Of a stretch of 64,000 nt of DNA, positions 55,799 through 64,000 are shown piece after piece. Source of the stretch: Burkholderiales bacterium (GTDB lineage: Bacteria > Pseudomonadota > Gammaproteobacteria > Burkholderiales > Burkholderiaceae_B); the NCBI GenBank assembly GCA_021299735.1, contig JAJTEM010000011.1, forward strand, positions 1 through 64,000. The letters are read 5' to 3'. Under the pieces are notes generated by a model, which saw nothing but the letters and a program-made list of their open reading frames with translations, ran no database searches and was not told the DNA's origin. Made by a program: the position numbers and the translations under genes. Position 1 is the stretch's first letter. Every line of letters starts with the position of its first letter.

Positions 55799-57065
55799 TT
55801 AGTTGTCTGGATTTTCTGCTGGGCTTTCTTCAGATTGCTCAGTATTGGCCCGTGGTCGATACACGCCACGGGTTAGCGGAATTTCAAACAAACGGCATTC
55901 GATGGGTCCGTTGAACAACGGGCGCTTGCGCTTGGGACTTAAGCCCAGTGTTTTTTTGATTTCCAGGTCGCCTGAGAACAAGAAGGCGGTCCAGCCGGAA
56001 AAATTCATCTTTAGGTGGTCGCCATAGGCCTTGAACAGGCGCTCGTAGGCTTCGTCTTCCGGTACATCGGCACCTTTGGCGCGCACACGCTCGCCATAAG
56101 GCGGATTGCTGAACACAATGCCGGTTGGGGCTGGTGGTTCCACGGTGAGTGCATCGCGCTGTGCAAACTGCACAATGCCGGCATCCAGAAGTTCCTCGAA
56201 ACCGGCGCGCACCAAATTTTCTTGAGCAATGTCGATCAGCAATTCAGTGATGTCGCTGGCATACCAGTGAAAGTAGGGTGTGTTCAGCGCTTTGTCTAGG
56301 CCAGCATTGAAGCGGCGGTTGGCATCTTCTTGAAGTTCTTTGCCCCATTCTGGCGTGAAGGGTTTCAGGTTTTCAAAAGCGAATGGGCGTTCCAGCCCGG
56401 GTGCGCGGTCGCACAGCTGGGAAAGTGATTCGATGACCAATGTACCGCTGCCGCAAAACGGGTCGAGAAACACATTGGCATTTTTTCCCGCCTCGCTTTG
56501 GCGGGCAATGTGCCACAGGCCTGCAGCCAGGTTTTCTTTCAGCGGTGCAACACCTGCTTCTTCGCGCCAGCCGCGTTTGAACAGGTTTTCGCCAGCCAGG
56601 TCGATGTACACCATGGCTTCTGTGGGGGAAATGGCTGCAAAAATTCGAACGTCGGGTGCATCAACACTCACATTCGGGCGTTCATCGAAGCGCTCAAGGA
56701 ATGAATCGCATACGGCATCTTTCAGGCGAAGCTGTGTGAAGCGAACGCTTTGAATGTCCGCACCCAAATTGTTCAAGTCCACCCGGAATGTGTTGGACAG
56801 TTTGAACCAGTTGTACCAGTCCACCGACTTGGCGATGTTGTAGAACTGTTCTTCGTTTGTGCATTTGGCGCCAGCTTGCATCGAATGTGCAACCGCCGGT
56901 AACAGCACGGGTTTTTTGCGCACCCATGGTTTCCAGTTCAGCCACAAGAATTTCTTCCAGACCGCGCGGGCAGCTGGCGAAACACCTGAACACACTTTGC
57001 TTTGTGGAGTTGTGTTCCTGGCCAGCTTTGCCGGGTCTGGAGGTACGGTGACTTGAATTGGACAT
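55799..57065 (-). pseudogene. rlmL: 23S rRNA m2G2445 methyltransferase RlmL, frameshifted with a small deletion
   Basis: The first 65 codons from ATG 57065 give the RlmL start (F-A-S-C-P-R-G-L-E-E-I-L through G-G-C-T-F-D-A-S). The frame then goes wrong, and the true protein continues in another frame as A-G-A-K-C-T-N-E-E-Q-F-Y-N. Compared with E. coli RlmL, about 20 residues of the THUMP region are absent near 56866-56885, by an out-of-frame deletion. The rest, with the methyltransferase motifs D-P-F-C-G-S-G-T and N-P-P-Y-G, is intact to 55799. An active protein could only come from frameshifting or from an assembly error; RlmL is not essential in E. coli. Confidence 0.85.
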
Positions 57066-57082
57066 GAATTGCTTTTAAAAAA

Positions 57083-57514
57083 TTAGAAAGGTTTAACAAC
57101 CACCAGGATGATTGCAATCGCCATGAGCACCACGGGTACTTCATTGAACCAGCGGTAATACGTGTGGGTGCGTGTGTTCAGGCCTGCTTCAAATTTTCGC
57201 AGGATGCGCCCGCAGCTGTAGTGGTAACCTGCAATTACAAACACGATCAGGATTTTCGCGTGCAACCAGCCGCTTTGACCGCCCACACCAATTTGGTAAA
57301 CACCAACCAACGCAAAGCCGAGCAACAAGGCAGGTATCGCCAACAGGGTCATGAACTTGTAAAGTTTTTTTGCCATTTCCAGCAAACGTGCTGTGGCGGC
57401 AGGCTCGGTTTCCATGGCCAGGTTTACAAAAATTCTGGGCAGGTAAAACAGGCCTGCAAACCAGGATGCAACAAACAAAATGTGAAAGGCTTTCACCCAA
57501 AGGTAACCGTCCAT
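57083..57514 (-). CDS. hemJ: HemJ-type protoporphyrinogen IX oxidase
   Basis: A 143-residue four-helix membrane protein of the HemJ/UPF0093 family, oxidising protoporphyrinogen IX in haem synthesis. The conserved His in K-A-F-H-I-L-F-V-A-S-W-F-A-G-L-F-Y-L-P-R near residue 11 and the W-L-H-A-K segment near residue 83 are typical. It lies 17 bases upstream of the broken rlmL, in the same direction. Confidence 0.92.
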   Translation of the reverse strand: MDGYLWVKAFHILFVASWFAGLFYLPRIFVNLAMETEPAATARLLEMAKKLYKFMTLLAIPALLLGFALVGVYQIGVGGQSGWLHAKILIVFVIAGYHYSCGRILRKFEAGLNTRTHTYYRWFNEVPVVLMAIAIILVVVKPF

Positions 57515-57557
57515 GTACTGCTCCAGTTGGTTTTGAATTTGGTTCGTTGTGAGTTAA

Positions 57558-58817
57558 TCAGTTTCTTGTTTCGCCGTGGCCGAACACCACGTATTTTTGG
57601 CTGGTCAGGCCTTCAAGGCCCACGGGGCCACGCGCATGGATTTTGTCGGTTGAAATACCGATTTCAGCACCCAGGCCATATTCGAATCCGTCTGCAAACC
57701 GTGTGGATGCATTGACCATCACGGAGGCGGAATCCACTTCCCGAATAAAGCGCATGGCATGGCTGTGGTTTTCAGTCACGATGCTGTCGGTGTGGTGCGA
57801 ACCATAGTGATTAATGTGCGCGATTGCTTCATCCAGGCTGTCGACGACCTTGATCGACAAAATCGGCGCCAAATATTCGGTGCCCCAGTCTTCCTCAGAC
57901 GCTGCTTTCACGCTGGGCAACAGGGCCATGGTGCGTTTGCATCCGCGAAGCTCTACGCCTTTGGCAGCGTAACGCTGCGCAAGTTCCGCCAAAGCAGGCT
58001 TGGCCACATGGGCGTGGACCAGCAGCGTTTCCATGGTGTTGCAGGTGCCGTAGCGGTGTGTTTTTGCATTGTCTGCAATATTGGCCGCATGAACAAGGTT
58101 TGCACTTTCATCGATGTACACATGGCAAATGCCATCCAGGTGTTTGATCACAGGCACCTTGGCGTCGCGGGAAATGCGCTCGATCAGGCCTTTGCCGCCA
58201 CGCGGCACGATGACATCGACGTATTCAGTCATGGTGATCAATGTACCCACCGCTGCGCGGTCTGTGGTGTCGATCACTTGTACAGCGTCCGCAGGTAAAC
58301 CAGCCGCTTCCAAACCCTGGGCAACAATCGCAGCCAAGGCCTGGTTGCATCGGAATGCTTCGGAGCCGCCGCGCAAAATGGTGGCATTGCCCGATTTGAT
58401 GCACAAACCGGCAGCATCAACCGTTACGTTAGGGCGGCTTTCGTAAATGATGCCGATAACGCCCAAAGGAACACGCATTTTGCCGACCTGAATGCCGGAA
58501 GGGCGGTTTTTAAAGTCGGTCATTTCACCAATTGGGTCGGGCAGTTGTGCAATTTGCTCCAGGCCCTCTGCCATGGTTTCAATGGCTTTGTCGCTTAAAG
58601 CCAGGCGATCAAGCAGCGCTGCATCCAGGCCATTGGCTTTGGCTTGTGCCATGTCGGCTTCATTGGCTTTGCTGAGTGCCGCCTTGTTGGCGCGAATCAA
58701 CTTGGCTGTCTCAAGCAGGGCTTTGTTTTTCGCCTGCGTGTTGGCCTTGGCCATGTAAACGGCAGCTACACGGGCTTTTTTGCCAATGGCTAAAATTTGT
58801 TCTTCAATACTCATCAT
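57558..58817 (-). CDS. proA: Gamma-glutamyl phosphate reductase
   Basis: A 419-residue NADPH-dependent enzyme of proline synthesis. Recognised from [12 protein letters not shown] near residue 122, P-R-G-G-K-G-L-I near residue 201, and the conserved G-T-C-N-T-M-E-T active-site Cys near residue 260. The final segment [11 protein letters not shown] is typical. ATG 58817 and 58814 are both possible, and GTG 58823 adds two residues. A tandem repeat precedes it (58835). Confidence 0.95.
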   Translation of the reverse strand: MMSIEEQILAIGKKARVAAVYMAKANTQAKNKALLETAKLIRANKAALSKANEADMAQAKANGLDAALLDRLALSDKAIETMAEGLEQIAQLPDPIGEMTDFKNRPSGIQVGKMRVPLGVIGIIYESRPNVTVDAAGLCIKSGNATILRGGSEAFRCNQALAAIVAQGLEAAGLPADAVQVIDTTDRAAVGTLITMTEYVDVIVPRGGKGLIERISRDAKVPVIKHLDGICHVYIDESANLVHAANIADNAKTHRYGTCNTMETLLVHAHVAKPALAELAQRYAAKGVELRGCKRTMALLPSVKAASEEDWGTEYLAPILSIKVVDSLDEAIAHINHYGSHHTDSIVTENHSHAMRFIREVDSASVMVNASTRFADGFEYGLGAEIGISTDKIHARGPVGLEGLTSQKYVVFGHGETRN

Positions 58818-58834
58818 GCTCACTTGGTACTATC

Positions 58835-58873
58835 GTTCGGTACGAATGTTCGGTACGAATGTTCGGTTCGAAG
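58835..58873. repeat. Three tandem copies of a 13-base unit before proA
   Basis: GTTCGGTACGAAT occurs twice exactly, and a third time with changes at the end (GTTCGGTTCGAAG), without spacers. Each unit contains a near-palindrome TTCG-GTA-CGAA. The array fills most of the holA-proA gap and so lies in the proA leader or promoter. It could be a short tandem duplication or a protein-binding array. Confidence 0.85.
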
Positions 58874-58876
58874 GGT

Positions 58877-59917
58877 TCAACTGATCCACAATTCGGGGGG
58901 ATCAAGGCCCGCCAAGCCCAGGCCTATAATTTCAAACAGGGTCCAGGGGTTGCCCTGTTTCATGCCCTTGATGGTTTTTTCAGCTGCATAACACCATGTG
59001 GTCAGTTTTTGAAGGCTGCCAGGACTGTGACGTTTCAGGGCAGCTGCAATATGATTTTGCCGCTGTCCCCAGATTCTATTTTGTCGGCAGGCATCCGACA
59101 AAGACATTCCGCGCCGCATGGCTTGCTGGGTGTCGCGAATTGCACGAATTTCTTCCTGTAAGGCCCAAAGTACTAGGGTGGGGGCCTCGCCTTCGGCTTC
59201 CAGTCCTTCCATCATGCGGGTAATTCGTTTGGCATCACCCGCCAGCAGGCTACCGCCGAGGTCAAACACATTAAAACGCGCAGAATTGGCCACCATGCCT
59301 TGCACCTGTTCAATATCCACGGCCCCTTGGTGCTCAAGCGCGAGTTTTTCAATGGTTTGGTGCGCCACCAGCAGGTTGCCTTCGGTTTTCTCAGCCAACC
59401 AGGCACAGGTTTCACGGTTCAATTGTACGCCCTTGCGCTTTGCGGCTTGTGCTATCCAGCCGGGCAGGGTGTCTGCGCCCACAGGGCGGCAGGCAATCTC
59501 GCATCCTTTGCTTAACAACTCTGCGAAACCCGCACTTTTTTCCTGGGTTTTATTCAGTTTTGGCGCATTCACCAACAGGTAGTGCCCTGTGTCGCCAGCT
59601 GAAATCCAGTCAGCTGCTTTGCTCAAGGCTTCAGCGGCTTCCTTGCTGAGTTTGGGTTGATTAATTCGCAAATCAACCAGAGAAACATCGCCAAACAAAG
59701 AGGCCTCTGCGAACAGAGACAAAAATTCCTGCGGATCAAACTGCCGGTCTACTTCCACAATTTGACGCTGGTAATCGGTTTGCTTTTTCAAGCGTTGGCG
59801 GTACAGGTCGGCAGCTTGGGTTGCAAACAGTGGTTCATCCGTGAACACGCACATCAGTTGTGGCAAAGCGGTGTTTGCGCCATCGTTCAACCAGGTGTCA
59901 AGCGCAATCTGTTTCAC
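58877..59917 (-). CDS. holA: DNA polymerase III subunit delta
   Basis: A 346-residue clamp-loader subunit that opens the beta sliding clamp. Recognised from L-V-N-A-P-K-L-N and from G-G-S-L-L-A-G-D-A-K-R near residue 218, and by its operon position after lptE. The N-terminal ATPase-like domain lacks a P-loop, as usual for delta. It overlaps the lptE stop by 3 bases, which suggests translational coupling. Confidence 0.92.
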   Translation of the reverse strand: MKQIALDTWLNDGANTALPQLMCVFTDEPLFATQAADLYRQRLKKQTDYQRQIVEVDRQFDPQEFLSLFAEASLFGDVSLVDLRINQPKLSKEAAEALSKAADWISAGDTGHYLLVNAPKLNKTQEKSAGFAELLSKGCEIACRPVGADTLPGWIAQAAKRKGVQLNRETCAWLAEKTEGNLLVAHQTIEKLALEHQGAVDIEQVQGMVANSARFNVFDLGGSLLAGDAKRITRMMEGLEAEGEAPTLVLWALQEEIRAIRDTQQAMRRGMSLSDACRQNRIWGQRQNHIAAALKRHSPGSLQKLTTWCYAAEKTIKGMKQGNPWTLFEIIGLGLAGLDPPELWIS

Positions 59918-60423
59918 TTGGCCGCTTGCCCTTTTTTGTCCAATTGCAAGGCGCTAAGCCGCCCTGTAATTTGGCGTGCAATGTCTCGCTGCATTTCTGT
60001 GTAAAGCTGGTTTTCTTCGGCTTCCTTGCCCAGAATCTGATCGTCGGTGTAGGTGAGTTCGCGGCGCTGGCTTAGCTGGCTGGTCGCGATCAGGAAGTCT
60101 CCATTTTTGTCGACCACGCTGTAGACCAAATTATAGGTAACACGCACTTCGCGTGCTCGGCCTGTTGCGCTGAAGGTCACAATACTGCGGTCGCGTGTTT
60201 CGCTGATCAGGTTCAGCTTCAGCGGCGCGCCCCCCGGCGGGTTCACTTTCAGGTTCAGAATTTGAAGTTGCAAGTCCATGTTGCGATTCATTTCAGAATT
60301 TTCCATGCCGCGCAATTCGATTTTCTCGAAATCGAAGTTGTACTGGCCGCGCAGCTGAAAACCACAGGCAGCCAGTGCCAGCGTGGTTGCCAGCAGGGCG
60401 ATGGTTTGAATGAATCGTTTCAT
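59914..60423 (-). CDS. lptE: LPS assembly lipoprotein LptE
   Basis: A 169-residue outer-membrane lipoprotein: signal peptide with lipobox L-A-A-C near residue 20, followed by G-F-Q-L-R-G, and a final charged helix. LptE plugs LptD, the LPS translocon. ATG 60423 is chosen because a longer frame lies before the signal peptide. The order leuS-lptE-holA is conserved in proteobacteria. Confidence 0.92.
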   Translation of the reverse strand: MKRFIQTIALLATTLALAACGFQLRGQYNFDFEKIELRGMENSEMNRNMDLQLQILNLKVNPPGGAPLKLNLISETRDRSIVTFSATGRAREVRVTYNLVYSVVDKNGDFLIATSQLSQRRELTYTDDQILGKEAEENQLYTEMQRDIARQITGRLSALQLDKKGQAAK

Positions 60424-60451
60424 ACGCACTCGCTTATCAGTAGGGGCAATT

Positions 60452-64000
<3,549 letters not shown>

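Noticed and set aside
57164-57715. Plus-strand frame of 183 codons opposite hemJ and proA
   Set aside because: Both opposite genes are well supported; the frame is rich in Cys/Gln without a pattern.

Overview
The window looks like core chromosome from a betaproteobacterium of the order Burkholderiales. The support is a conserved gene order (gph-ubiG-ompA-deaminase-gyrA-serC-pheA-hisC-tyrA-aroA-cmk-rpsA-ihfB-lapA-lapB-hldA-hldD, then rpsP-rimM-trmD-rplS), LPS-heptose genes, ubiquinone genes, HemJ and a PilT ATPase. Base composition is moderate (near 50 % GC by eye). A Limnobacter-like organism is my best guess, but this is inference.

Layout: 1-190 is the 3' end of a 5S rRNA gene and two terminators. 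247-5000 is a small accessory patch: a serine beta-lactamase-like esterase, a lipoprotein alpha/beta hydrolase, the decayed 5' end of an SDR-type reductase gene, a complete IS3-family (IS407-like) insertion sequence with a 4-bp target duplication, and an AraC-Ada-type DNA repair gene. 5162-12208 is a four-gene envelope/export module (DUF1302 protein, DUF1329 protein, YCF48/BNR-repeat protein, RND/MMPL transporter) closed by a UUCG-loop terminator. 12311-17253 holds an aspartoacylase-like hydrolase, an unknown protein, CheV, a 2OG-Fe(II) oxygenase and an ECF sigma factor with its NrsF-type membrane anti-sigma factor. 17389-23796 holds glutathione-dependent formaldehyde oxidation (adhC plus a broken fghA), a zinc-ribbon membrane protein, MazG, an Old Yellow Enzyme divergent from a LysR gene with a nonsense codon, and an EamA transporter. 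24046-24429 is tmRNA.

24467-46070 is the housekeeping block named above: phosphoglycolate phosphatase, ubiquinone methylation, OmpA-type protein, gyrase A, the serine/aromatic/histidine biosynthetic run, ribosomal protein S1, IHF-beta, LPS assembly control (LapAB), heptose synthesis, a possible structured RNA, and the rpsP-trmD-rplS operon. 46096-64000 holds recG, ridA, an APC permease, oxyR, ubiA, proC, the yggS family gene, pilT, glutathione peroxidase, a frameshifted rlmL, hemJ, proA, holA, lptE, leuS and an unknown gene cut by the window edge.

The window is mostly ordinary core genome; I found no defence island, prophage, CRISPR array or clear new system. The most interesting signals are gene decay (fghA and rlmL each missing about 20 codons out of frame, a lysR amber codon, an SDR remnant), an unusual 14-residue tmRNA tag, a sigma-F-type promoter motif lying over the start codon of the ECF sigma gene, a structured intergenic transcript candidate downstream of hldD, and the DUF1302/DUF1329/YCF48/RND module of unknown substrate.
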